This document shows, piece after piece, positions 30,763 to 40,588 of a stretch of DNA of 64,000 bases. The first letter of the stretch is position 1. The number at the start of each line of letters is the position of its first letter. The stretch comes from CAVXYG01 sp963706835 (GTDB lineage Bacteria; Actinomycetota; Actinomycetes; S36-B12; GCA-2699445): assembly GCA_963706835.1 (NCBI GenBank), contig CAVPOB010000003.1, forward strand, positions 186,001 to 250,000, given 5' to 3'. A program made the position numbers and the translations under genes. The notes beneath the pieces were generated by a model. That model worked only from the letters and a program-made list of their open reading frames with translations, was not told the origin of the DNA and did no database searches.

Positions 30763-31681
30763 TCAGAACCCCAGTTTGCGCATCTGCTTGGTGTCGCGCT
30801 GCCACTCCTTGGCGACCTTCACGCGCAGGTCCAGGAAGACCGGTGTGCCCAGGATCCGCTCGATCTGGCTGGCGCGCAGCCGCACCCACCTGCCGCAGGC
30901 GCTGCCCGCCGCGGCCGAGCACGATCGGCCGCTGACTGTCGCGCTCCACGTACAGCGAGGCGTAGATGTCCATCAGCGGCTTGTCGGCGGGCCGGTCCTC
31001 GCGCGGCAGCATCTCCTCCACCACCACCGCGATCGAGTGCGGCAGTTCGTCGCTGACCTCCTCCAGAATCGCCTCCCGGATGAGCTCGGCGATCAGGATC
31101 AGTTCCGGCTCGTCGGTGACCTCGCCCTCCGGGTACAGGGGCGGGCCTGGCGGCAGCTGTTCGATCAGCACGTCGGCGAGCACGTCGAGATTCTCCCCGG
31201 AGACCGCCGAGACCGGGACGACCGCGGCCCACTGGCGTCCCGACTCCGCCCCGAACGCATCCAGCTGCGCCAGCCGGTCCGCCAGCGCCGCCCGCGAGAC
31301 CCGATCGGCCTTGGTCACGATCGCGACCACCGGACCGGCCACGGCGTCGCGCAGCCGGGCGGCGATGAACCGGTCCCCGGGGCCGGTGGCCTCATCGGCG
31401 GGCAGCACGAAGCCGACCGCGTCGACATCGGCCAACGTGGTCATGACCAGATCGTTGAGCCGTTGGCCCAGGAGCGTGCGCGGCCGGTGCACGCCGGGGG
31501 TGTCCACGATGATCAGTTGGCCCGCAGCGCGGTTGACCACGCCTCGGATGGTGTGCCGTGTCGTCTGCGGCTTGCTGGAGGTGATCGCGACCTTCTGGCC
31601 GACCAGGGCGTTCATCAACGTGGACTTGCCGGCGTTCGGCCGCCCCACGAAACTGACCAGGCCGGCGCGGTGCTCGCTCAC
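30763..31681 (-). CDS. era: GTPase Era (one frame break near the C-terminus)
   Basis: Era binds 16S rRNA and helps 30S maturation. G motifs are intact: GRPNAGKST (G1), a T in the switch I SSKPQTTRHTI, DTPGVH (G3), TKAD (G4) and VSAVSGEN (G5). The KH domain begins SLYVERDSQRPIVLGRGGQ. A frame break near 30880 separates it from the conserved end VFLDLRVKVAKEWQRD. About 306 codons, the normal length. The GTG start overlaps the preceding stop (GTGA). Confidence 0.92.
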
Positions 31682-32038
31682 GCGAGGACCTCGCGGGCCA
31701 GCACCCGCTGGTCGGCGGCACAGCGCAGCACGGTCGCTCCCGGCTCGGCGAGATCGCCGAGCAGTGCGAGGTCCTCGGCGGCCAACCCGGCGTCGGCGCC
31801 CACGACCACCGCCCCGGTCAGCGATCGTGCGCCGGCCGCGGCCGCGGTGGCGACGGCCAACTGCACCGCGCTCAGCGACAGGTGGGGCAGCACCACGGTG
31901 GCGGCGCTGTAGGTGCGGCCCGTCTCATCCACCACCGCGGCACCCTCAGCACGCATCGACTCGTGCCCGAGCCGCTCGTGCCAACGTGAACAGCTTCTGC
32001 TGCTCCCCCGACAACCCCGGATCCCCGATGTCAGTCAT
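31678..32038 (-). CDS. cytidine-deaminase-like protein lacking zinc ligands (one frame break)
   Basis: About 120 codons from ATG 32038. The N-terminus LSGEQQKLFTLARAARAR passes a frame break near 31975 and continues HESMRAEGAAVVDETGRTYS, VVLPHLSLSAVQLAVATAAA and VLRCAADQRVLAREVLA. Position and length fit the Cdd-like gene found between corC and era in actinobacteria. The Cys/His-Ala-Glu and Pro-Cys-x-x-Cys motifs of active deaminases are replaced (AVQLAV; RCAADQ), so it should not be an active deaminase. The role is unknown. It has four-base overlaps with both neighbours. Confidence 0.65.
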
Positions 32039-33345
32039 CGTGCTCCTCCTGCTCGCGACTGCTCCTCCTCCGGCGGCATCACCTGGCGGCACAGGACGGT
32101 GCTGATGCGGTGCCGCCGGCCCTCTGCGGACTCCGCGATCAGTTCCCATCCCTGCTCGACGACGCGCGCGCCGGGGATGGGCACCTTGCCCAGCCGTCGG
32201 GCCAGCAGGCCGCCCACGGTCTCCACATGCTCGGATTCCTCGGCCAGATCCATCTGCGCGAGCTCGGCCAGATCCTCGATGGGCAGCCGGGCCGAGATCC
32301 GCCAGCCGCCACCGGTCAACGGGTCCACCTCCGGCGCCGTGGTGTCGTACTCGTCGGCGATCTCACCGACGATCTCCTCGAGAATGTCTTCGATGCTGAC
32401 CAGCCCGGCGGTCCCGCCGAACTCGTCGATCACGATCGCGATGTGGACCCGCGCGGCCTGCATCTCCCGCAGCAGGGCGTCGACCCCTTTGGAGTCCGGC
32501 ACGAAGTACGGCTGCCGCATGACCGACTCGACCATCTTCGGTGGTCTCGGCGGCGTGGTGCTCGAAGACTCGCTTGGTGACGTCCTTCAGGTACACCACC
32601 CCGAGCACGTCATCGGCGTTCGCCCCGATCACCGGGATCCGGCTGTAGCCGCTGCGCAAGCCGAGGCTCATGGCCTGCCGCAGCGTCTTGCCCCGCTCGA
32701 TGAACACCATCTCGGTGCGCGGCACCATCACTTCCCGCACGATCGTGTCGCCGAGTTCGAACACCGAGTGGATCATCTGGCGCTCGTCGTCCTCGATCAG
32801 GTCGGCCTCCCCGGCCTGATCGACCAGTTCCCGCAGCTCGGCCTGGCTGGCGAACGGCCCCTCCGGGTAGCCCTTGCCCGGCGTGACGGCGTTGCCGATG
32901 AGGATCAGCAGCTTCGTCAACGGCCCCAGCACGACTGCCAGCCCATGCGGCGGGTCGACGGGTGGCCGCTGCGATGCGGTACGGGTGCTGCTCACCGAGC
33001 GTCCGCGCCCCGACCCCGACGACGATGAACGTCAGACTCGCCATCACGGCGACCGTGGCCAGCACGGCCAGCTGCACAGCGGCGACATCGCAGCAGCAGC
33101 ACCAGGGTCAGCGCGGTGGCCAGCACGAGCAGCGCCGTCCTGGTCAGCAGCAGCGCGTTGATCGTGCGGGGGCGATCGGCCAGCAGCCCCATCAACTGCT
33201 CGGCGCGACGATCCCCCTCGCGGCGCAACTCCTGCAGCTGCGCGGCGCTCAGCCGGGCGATCGCGGTCTCGGAGCTGACCACGACCGCCGCAAGGAGGAG
33301 ACACAGCGCGATGCTGAGGAGCAGCCAGACGTCGGCGCCGCTCAT
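32035..33345 (-). CDS. DUF21/CBS-domain membrane protein, CorC/HlyC family (frameshifted)
   Basis: The order of parts is normal: an N-terminal DUF21 membrane domain (ADVWLLLSIALCLLLAAVVV, SETAIARLS; then LAVLATVAVMASLTFIVVGV), two CBS modules (VREVMVPRTEMVFIERGK; SRIPVIGANADDVLGVVYLK; then IAIVIDEFGGTAGLVSIEDI), and the CorC/HlyC C-terminal domain. This family is linked to magnesium and cobalt efflux. Three or so frame breaks lie near 33080, 32980 and 32540. The sum is exactly 437 codons, the usual size. It is coupled by ATGA overlaps to ybeY upstream and the deaminase-like gene downstream. Confidence 0.88.
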
Positions 33346-33802
33346 CGCGGCAGCGGTCCCGGCCTCGAACTGTTCGACCAGGCTGCGCTGCAGGGCGAAC
33401 ATCCGCGCCTCCTCGGCCGGCTCTGCGTGGTCGTATCCGACCAGGTGCAGCACGCCGTGCGTGAGCAGGATGCGCAACTCGTGCTCGGTGCAGTGCCCGG
33501 CGGCGGCGGCCTGCTGCGCGGCCACCGACGGGCACAGCACGATGTCACCGAGCATCCCCTGCACCGGCTGCCCCTGCGGCGTGCCGGGCCGCAACTCGTC
33601 CATGGGGAACGACAAGACATCGGTGGGACCCGGCTCATCCATCCACTGCACGTGCAGATCGGCCATCCGGTCGGCATCGACGCAGATGACGGACAACTCG
33701 GCGTCGTGGGCGAGGAAGAGGTGATCCATGACGTGGCGCGGCCAGCGCGGACCAGGTCATCGGCATCGACGCGGTCAGCCGACTCGTTGGTGAACTCGAT
33801 CG

Positions 33803-33806
<4 letters not shown>
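33342..33806 (-). CDS. ybeY: endoribonuclease YbeY (frameshifted)
   Basis: YbeY is a zinc RNase for 16S rRNA 3-prime processing and ribosome quality control. The zinc motif LTHGVLHLVGYDH (H-x3-H-x5-H) is intact, as is DEPGPTDVLSFPMDELRPG. It starts GTG 33806 (TIEFTNESADRVDADDLV), changes frame near 33740, and probably again near the end, because the zinc-motif frame runs without a stop into the next gene while the stop at 33342 lies in the first frame. About 155 codons, normal. The GTG overlaps the phoH stop. Confidence 0.88.
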
Positions 33807-34861
<1,055 letters not shown>

Positions 34862-34958
34862 GGGCGAATCGCGGCGCGACCCGTCAGCCTCCTTTCGCGG
34901 ATGCCTCATGGTACGCCGACGCGCCGGTCGCTGCCGCATCCGAGCAGATCACGGCGGA

Positions 34959-35296
34959 TCAACCCGGCGGCCACACCATCGGCCGCCCGCCGAGCACGTG
35001 CACGTGCGCGTGCCACACGCTCTGCCCGGCCTCCGCCCCGGTGTTGGCCACCATCCGGTAGGCGCCCCCGTAGTGCTCGGCAAGGTCCGCCGCCGCGGCC
35101 AGCAGGCGGCCACCCGAGCGCCGGGTCCTGCCGCACCACAGCCGCGACGTCGCGGATAGTGGCGGCGCGGGATGACCAGCAGGTGCAGCGGTGCCTGCGG
35201 CGCGATGTCGCGGAAGGCAACGACATCGGCCTCGTCGAGCACGACGTCCGCCTCGATCTCGCCGGCGGCAATCCGGCAGAACAGGCACTCGCTCAC
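34959..35296 (-). CDS. HIT (histidine triad) hydrolase (frameshifted)
   Basis: HIT proteins hydrolyse nucleoside phosphoramidates and related adenylates. The start CLFCRIAAGEIEADVVLDE and APLHLLVIPRRH are typical. Two frame breaks near 35155 and 35115 lead to YRMVANTGAEAGQSVWHAHV, whose HAHVHVLGG triad holds the catalytic His. About 112 codons, the usual size. It lies upstream of phoH on the same strand. Confidence 0.88.
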
Positions 35297-35442
35297 TCAT
35301 CGGCGCCTCCTGACCGGCAGGCTATCGCAGCACGGCCGGGGCGGGCGTCGATGCCGGGGCCGAGGCCTGTCCATCCCCTAGGCTGGCCCTACGGATCGCC
35401 GAGGGCGGGGCGGAATCGCGAGGGCGGGGCGGAGGAGCACCG

Positions 35443-36248
35443 ATGCAGAACTGTGCAGAGTGCGGGCATCTCAGCACGACGATGCCAACTTCTGCGACCA
35501 GTGCGGCAGCAGGTTGCGCCCGGAGCCCCGCCGCCGCGCGTGGTCGACGCCGACGCGGCCGAGCCGGAGCGCGCATTCGTCGGACAGTGGTGGCTGTGGG
35601 CACTGGGCGCGGTCGCGCTCGTCGCGGCGATAGGTGCCGGGGCGGTGCTGGTGTTCAACGACCCGGACGCCGACACGGAGCGCCCCGAACCGACCGCGGA
35701 TCCTGATCCGACCGCTTCAGCCGCACCGCTGCCGACCGCGCCGCAGCCCGAGGACGTGCTGGCCGCCGAGCGGTACCAGCCGCGTGCGGCTGGCCGTGGC
35801 CAAGTGTCCCGGGTGCGAGATCACGGCTGTGCCGGCCGACGGCAGCAACGCCCAGGTGGCCACCGTCGCGGGCTCGCAGGTGGAGTTCGCCCTCCCCACT
35901 GCCAGCACCCTGGGCCTGGCGTTCACGGTGGCGCACCCTGACGGGTTCGGCTCGGCCGATGGACCCAACGTGATCGTGCTCGCCCCGGCCGGCGCAGCGC
36001 CCGGGCAGCCGGTGACGGTCGCGGAGGTCATCGATGCCGGGCGAGTGGGAGTCTGCTGGGCCGGCACGCTGGCCGCGCAGCGGTCCCTGAAGGTAGCCGT
36101 GGAAGTCTTCGCCGATGGCACCGCGCCGGGCGGCCTGCGGGCATGGGCGGACCCCGCTGAGCCGGTCACCGGTGTGAGCACCGCGCCCGCCAACGATGGC
36201 ACGGTGCAGGCCCCGGCAGTGGCGGCCTGCGCATCCGCCGCGGACTAG
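35443..36248 (+). CDS. zinc-ribbon membrane protein with exported domain (frameshifted)
   Basis: It starts MQNCAECGH, changes frame, and continues DDANFCDQCGSRLRPE, so a CxxC...CxxC zinc ribbon is present. After a second break come a membrane helix (WLWALGAVALVAAIGAGAVL) and a Pro/Thr/Asp-rich linker. After a third break near 35790 an outer domain of about 140 residues is read (CPGCEITAVPADGSNAQVAT ... VAACASAAD). It may be a sensor or an anchored protein. I do not recognise a named family. It is divergent from the HIT gene and convergent with rsmE. Confidence 0.65.
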
Positions 36249-36253
36249 GGTCG

Positions 36254-37017
36254 TCAGCTGGGCCTGCCCCACCGGCCGCTTCGGGCCAACACCAGCGCGC
36301 TGCCGGCTGCGGCTGCGGTTCCCGCACGCAGCACGGTGGGCCCGAGCGCCACGGCTGCAGCCCCGGCCCGGCCGAACTCGGCCAGCTCCTCCGGCGCGAT
36401 GCCACCCTCTGGCCCGACGACCGCGACGATCTCGCCGGTGTTCGGCAGCGCGGCACCGGCCAACGGCCCCGGCGCATCCTCGTGCAGCGCCAGCCCGCAG
36501 TCGGCGGCCGCGATCCGCGGAGGCGACGGCGGCGGTGTCGGCCAGCGCAGCCAGGACGGGAAACCGTGCGCGGCGCGACTGCTTGCCGGCCGCCCGGACG
36601 GTGCTGGCCAACCGTTCGTGCGCCTTCGCCGCCCGATCCGGCCGCCAGCGAGCCACGCTGCGTTGGGCCGCCCACGGCACGATCTCGTCCACACCGACCT
36701 CGGTGAGCATCTCCACGGCGGCGTCCATGCGTTCGCCCTTCAGCAGGGCCAGCACTACCGTCACGCGCGGTGTCGGCGATGGACTCGCACTCCCACGTCG
36801 CGATGAGGACGTCGAAGCGGTCCGCGGTCCGGCACAGCGGCCACGGTGCCGCTGGCCCGCATGCCCTTCGCCGTCGACCAGATCGACGGCTTCGCCCGCC
36901 CGCAACCGGCGCACAGTGGCACCGTGGCGGCCCTCCGGCCCGTCGACGACGACCACATCGCCGGGCGCGAGCTCCGGCCAACCGCAGCGGTGCTACGACG
37001 AAGACCGGTGCGGTCAT
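36254..37017 (-). CDS. rsmE: 16S rRNA (uracil-1498-N3)-methyltransferase RsmE (frameshifted)
   Basis: RsmE methylates U1498 of 16S rRNA with SAM. The N-terminal PUA-like part (TAPVFVVAPLRLAG, VVVDGPEGRHGATVRRLRAG), the central ALLKGERMDAAVEMLTEVGV, and the SPOUT-knot motifs VVGPEGGIAPEELAEF and LGPTVLRAGTAA are all present, in changing frames (about four or five breaks). The total of about 254 codons is normal. The ATG overlaps the dnaJ stop, the usual actinobacterial dnaJ-rsmE pair. Confidence 0.9.
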
Positions 37018-38143
37018 CGATTGGCGAAGGCGTCTTTGATCCGGCTGAAGAGCCCCGGTGCCGTGGCCACCGGGCTGGCCTCGGGCCGTTCCTCGCCGCG
37101 CATGGCAGCCAGCTGGCGCAGCAGCTCCTCCTGCTCCGGCGTCAGCGGGCTGGGCACCTGCACATCGAGATGGACGAACAGGTCGCCGCGGCGGTTGCCG
37201 TTGAGGTGCGGCACGCCCCGCGTCCCCGCATCCGGTGGACCGTGCCGGGCTGGGTGCCCGGGCGCACCGGCACCTGCTCGGGGCCGTCCAAGGTGTCCAG
37301 CGTCAGTTCCGTGCCGAGGGCAGCGGCGGTCATCGGGATCGGCAGCGTGCAGTGCAGGTCGTCTCCCTCCCGCCGGAACAGCGGATGCGGCTGCTGCACG
37401 ATCTCGACGTACAGATCGGCGGCTGGTCCGCCGCCCGGCCCGACCTCGCCCTGGCCGCGCAGCTGGATCCGCACCCCGTTGTCGACGCCCGGCGGAATCC
37501 GCACCGTGAGCGTGCGCCGGGTCCGGACCCGGCCGTCGCCGGCGCACTCCGGGCACGGGTGGGGGATCGTCGATCCGTGGCCGCGGCAGTTGGGGCAGAC
37601 CCGGGCCGTGCGGATCTGGCCCAGGAAGGACTGCTGCACCTGGGCGATCTCGCCGCGGCCCCGGCACATGGCACAGGTCTCCGGGCTGGTATTCGGAGCA
37701 GTGCCTCGGCCCTCGCAGGACTCGCACACCACGGCGGTATCGACGGTGAGCTCGCGGTCGACGCCGGTGAGCACCTCGGCCAGCGACACTTCGACGCGCA
37801 GCAGGGCGTCATTGCCCCGATTGGCGCGGGGACGCGGTCCGCGCGAGCCGGTCTGTCCGCCGAAGAACGCGTCCATCAGATCGCTGAAGTCGAAGCCGCC
37901 GAAGCCCTGCGCTCCGGCCGAGGCCCCGCTGCGCGGATCCACGCCCATGTCGTACATGCGCCGCTTCTCGGGATCGCGCAGAATCTCGTAGGCCGCGGTC
38001 ACCTCCTTGAAGCGCTCCTGCGTCGTCGGGTCCGGGTTGACGTCGGGATGCAGCTCCCGCGCCAACCGGCGGTAGGCGCGCTTGATGTCATCGGCGCTGG
38101 CGTCGCGGGGAACACCGAGCACCTGATACAGGTCCGTTGCCAC
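37014..38143 (-). CDS. dnaJ: chaperone DnaJ (one frame break)
   Basis: DnaJ delivers clients to DnaK and stimulates its ATPase. The J domain has YQVLGVPRDASADDIKRAYR and the HPD motif (ELHPDVNPD). A short Gly/Phe region follows, then four zinc repeats: CESCEGRG, CAMCRGRG, CPNCRGHG, CPECAGDG. C-terminal beta domains follow. One frame break near 37222 joins to DLFVHLDVQVPSPLTPEQ. About 376 codons. GTG 38143 is chosen because it gives the conserved start. It lies 15 bases after hrcA and should share its CIRCE control. Confidence 0.94.
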
Positions 38144-38158
38144 GAGGCTCCTTCGCAC

Positions 38159-39178
38159 TTACTGATCGGCGAGGATCCGGCCGAGGTATCGAGCCACCGC
38201 TCGCACCGCCGCCATGTTCCCCGCGTAGTCCATCCGGGTCGGCCCGACCAGTCCGATCCGGCCGATCTCTCCATCATTGATGCGGTAGCCCGTGGTCAGG
38301 ACTGCGGCATCGGTCATCGACGCCACCGCATTCTCCGCGCCGATGCGCACCGTGATCGCCTGGTCGGAGCCGCGCTCGGAGAGCAGTCGCAGCAGCACGA
38401 CGTGCTCCTCCAGCGCCTCCAGCACCGGGAACACGTTGGAATGGAAGTCTTCGCCGTACTTCGTCAGGTGGGCGGCGCCGGCCACGATCACCCGCTCCTC
38501 GGCCTGGCCCACCAGCGCCTCCAGCATCGCCTCCACGGTAGCGGTGGCGAAGGTCCGGTCCGCCCCCTGCAGGGGCCCCTCGAACCCCGTGAGGCGCTCG
38601 GACACCTCGGACAGGGCGCGGCCGTCCAGGCACGCCGCCAGTCGGGCGCGAATCTGGATCATGGTCTCCTCCGCCACCGGGTCCGGCGAGGAGATGAGGC
38701 GCTGCTCCACGCGCCCGGTGTTGGTGATGAGGACCAGCATCGCGCGGGTCTGGCTCAACGGCACCAGATCGACGTGCCGCACCGTCGAGCGGTCCAGCCG
38801 GGGGTACTGCGCCAGGGCGACCTGATGGGTCAGCTGCGAGAGCAGGCGCACCGTGCGCGCGAGCACGTCATCGAGGTCCACGGCCTGGTCGAGGAAGTTG
38901 GCGATCGCGCGACGTTCGGCCGAGGAAAGCGGCCGGACCGTGGCGAGCCGGTCGACGAAGACGCGGTAGCCCTTGTCGGTGGGGACCCGGCCCGCCGAGG
39001 TGTGGGGCTGGGCGATGAGGCCCTCTTCCTCCAACTGGGCCATGTCGTTGCGGATCGTTGCCGGCGAGACTCCCAACTGGTGCCGCTCGGCGAGGGTCTT
39101 GGAGCCGACGGGCTCGGAGGTGCTGACGAAGTCTTCGACGATCGCGCGCAGCACGGCGAGTCGACGCTCATCCACCAT
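38159..39178 (-). CDS. hrcA: heat-inducible transcription repressor HrcA
   Basis: HrcA binds CIRCE and represses heat-shock genes until GroEL becomes limiting. The intact 339-residue product has a winged-helix N-terminus (DERRLAVLRAIVEDFVSTSE, VSPATIRNDMAQLEEEGLI, HTSAGRVPTDKGYR) and the typical ligand/dimer domain with IGLVGPTRMDYAGNMAAVRA near the end. ATG 39178 is chosen; longer readings would run back into the operator. A perfect CIRCE lies 34 bases upstream, so the gene is autoregulated with dnaJ. Confidence 0.96.
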   Translation of the reverse strand: MVDERRLAVLRAIVEDFVSTSEPVGSKTLAERHQLGVSPATIRNDMAQLEEEGLIAQPHTSAGRVPTDKGYRVFVDRLATVRPLSSAERRAIANFLDQAVDLDDVLARTVRLLSQLTHQVALAQYPRLDRSTVRHVDLVPLSQTRAMLVLITNTGRVEQRLISSPDPVAEETMIQIRARLAACLDGRALSEVSERLTGFEGPLQGADRTFATATVEAMLEALVGQAEERVIVAGAAHLTKYGEDFHSNVFPVLEALEEHVVLLRLLSERGSDQAITVRIGAENAVASMTDAAVLTTGYRINDGEIGRIGLVGPTRMDYAGNMAAVRAVARYLGRILADQ

Positions 39179-39211
39179 GGCTGCCCTCCCATCGCCGGTC
39201 CTGCACCAACC

Positions 39212-39238
39212 CTGGCACTCCGAATCAATGAGTGCCAG
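39212..39238 (-). promoter_or_regulatory. CIRCE operator of hrcA-dnaJ
   Basis: The inverted repeat CTGGCACTC - 9 bases - GAGTGCCAG has perfectly matching 9-bp arms and the canonical 9-base spacer of CIRCE (consensus TTAGCACTC-N9-GAGTGCTAA). It is 34 bases before the hrcA ATG. It overlaps the last four codons and the stop of hemW. Confidence 0.95.
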
Positions 39239-40499
39239 TGTACGGCGGTACGCCCGTTCCGGCGATGCCGTCGCCGGACGCTTCGGTGAGCGCATCGAGG
39301 ACGAGCCGGTCGGCCAGCAGCCGGCCCCGCCGTGTCAGCCGGAACCTCTCACCGGAGGGTCCGAGCAGATCCGCCATGCCCTCCCGGGCCCAGGCCGCGA
39401 CACGGTCGCCGCCGCCAGGCACCGCCTCCACCGGCATGCCTTCGGCCAGCCGGATGCCGAGCAGCAGGGCCTCCTCCCGGCGCTGGTCCGCGGCCAGGAT
39501 CTCCCGGCCCTGCCCCGGGCTGCGGCCCTCTCGCAGCGCGGCGGTCCAGGGTCGGGGGTGCCGCAGGTTCCACCAGCGGACCCCGCCGATGTGCGAATGC
39601 GCCCCAGGCCCGACGCCCCACCACGCGCCGCTGCGCCAGTACTGCAGGTTGTGGCGGCATTCGGCGCCGGGCTGGGCCCAGTTCGAGATCTCGTACCAGT
39701 GGTAGCCGTGCCCGGCCAGGACCTCGTCGGTGGCGTGATAGCGGTCCGCCGCCTCGTCGGGGTCGACCGGCGCGATCGCTCCGGCCCGCAACTGGGCACC
39801 GAGCCGCGTCCCCTCCTCGATCCCGAGGCAGTAGGCCGAGACGTGGTTCGGCCGCAGTGCCAGGGCAGCCGACAGGCTCTGGCGCCACTGCGCAGCACTC
39901 TCCCCGGGCGTGCCGTATATCAGGTCCACACTCAGCTGCCCGATGCCGCTGCTGCGGACACGATCGGCAACGGCTGGCAACGCATCGGCCCGATGGGTGC
40001 GCTCCAGCACGCGCAGGGTCGCGGGCACCGCGCTCTGCATGCCCAGCGAGATGCGATTGACCCCGGCTGCGGCCCAACCATCGAGCAGGGCGTCGGTCAC
40101 ATCGTCGGGATTGGCCTCCGCCGTCACCTCGACGTCGGCGGTCATGCCGAATTCCGCCCGCATCACCGACAGAACCTCGGCCAAGTCGCTCGGCGGCAGC
40201 AGCGACGGCGTGCCGCCGCCGATGAACACCGTCGGCGCCGGCACGTCGAGGTCGGCCAGCACCCGTCGCGCCAATCGGAGCTCCGCCACGGCGGTGGCGG
40301 CCCAGGTCGCGGCCCCAGCACCGCCTCGCAGTTCCGGCGCGGTGTAGGTGTTGAAGTCGCAGTAACCGCACCGGGTCCGGCAGTACGGGACATGGAAGTA
40401 CCAGGACAGCCCACCCTGCCGGGCCAGCTCGGTCAGCGCCGGTGCCGGCAGAGCGCCATCGGCTGGGACCGGATCGCCGTCTGGCGCGGGGGCGGGCAC
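39225..40499 (-). CDS. hemW: HemW-like radical SAM protein (heme chaperone)
   Basis: HemW is a radical-SAM protein, related to coproporphyrinogen dehydrogenase HemN, that binds heme and delivers it. The 424-residue product has the cluster motif CRTRCGYCDFNTYTAPE (C-x3-C-x2-C, lacking the extra HemN cysteine), FIGGGTPSLL, LGMQSAVPATLRVLERTH and VDLIYGTPGESAAQW. GTG 40499 gives the family-typical start PAPAPDGDPVPADGALP. An earlier in-frame GTG at 40541 abuts a terminator stem and is unlikely. Its 3-prime end overlaps the hrcA CIRCE. Confidence 0.92.
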   Translation of the reverse strand: MPAPAPDGDPVPADGALPAPALTELARQGGLSWYFHVPYCRTRCGYCDFNTYTAPELRGGAGAATWAATAVAELRLARRVLADLDVPAPTVFIGGGTPSLLPPSDLAEVLSVMRAEFGMTADVEVTAEANPDDVTDALLDGWAAAGVNRISLGMQSAVPATLRVLERTHRADALPAVADRVRSSGIGQLSVDLIYGTPGESAAQWRQSLSAALALRPNHVSAYCLGIEEGTRLGAQLRAGAIAPVDPDEAADRYHATDEVLAGHGYHWYEISNWAQPGAECRHNLQYWRSGAWWGVGPGAHSHIGGVRWWNLRHPRPWTAALREGRSPGQGREILAADQRREEALLLGIRLAEGMPVEAVPGGGDRVAAWAREGMADLLGPSGERFRLTRRGRLLADRLVLDALTEASGDGIAGTGVPPYTGTH

Positions 40500-40542
40500 A
40501 CCGCCATTGAATGCTGTCGACGGGTTTGACGGCAAACACACC

Positions 40543-40571
40543 GGCGCCCCGCCGGATACCGACGGGGCGCC
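40543..40571 (-). terminator. hairpin terminator after fadD
   Basis: GGCGCCCCG and CGGGGCGCC pair perfectly, and an inner CGG/CCG lengthens the stem. It starts 18 bases after the fadD stop and is followed on the minus strand by GTGTGTTTG. It separates fadD from hemW. Confidence 0.75.
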
Positions 40572-40588
40572 AATGCTCGGGCTCAGCC

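Noticed and set aside
40500..40541. Longer hemW start at GTG 40541
   Set aside because: It abuts the fadD terminator stem and adds residues not typical of the family, whereas GTG 40499 gives the conserved beginning.
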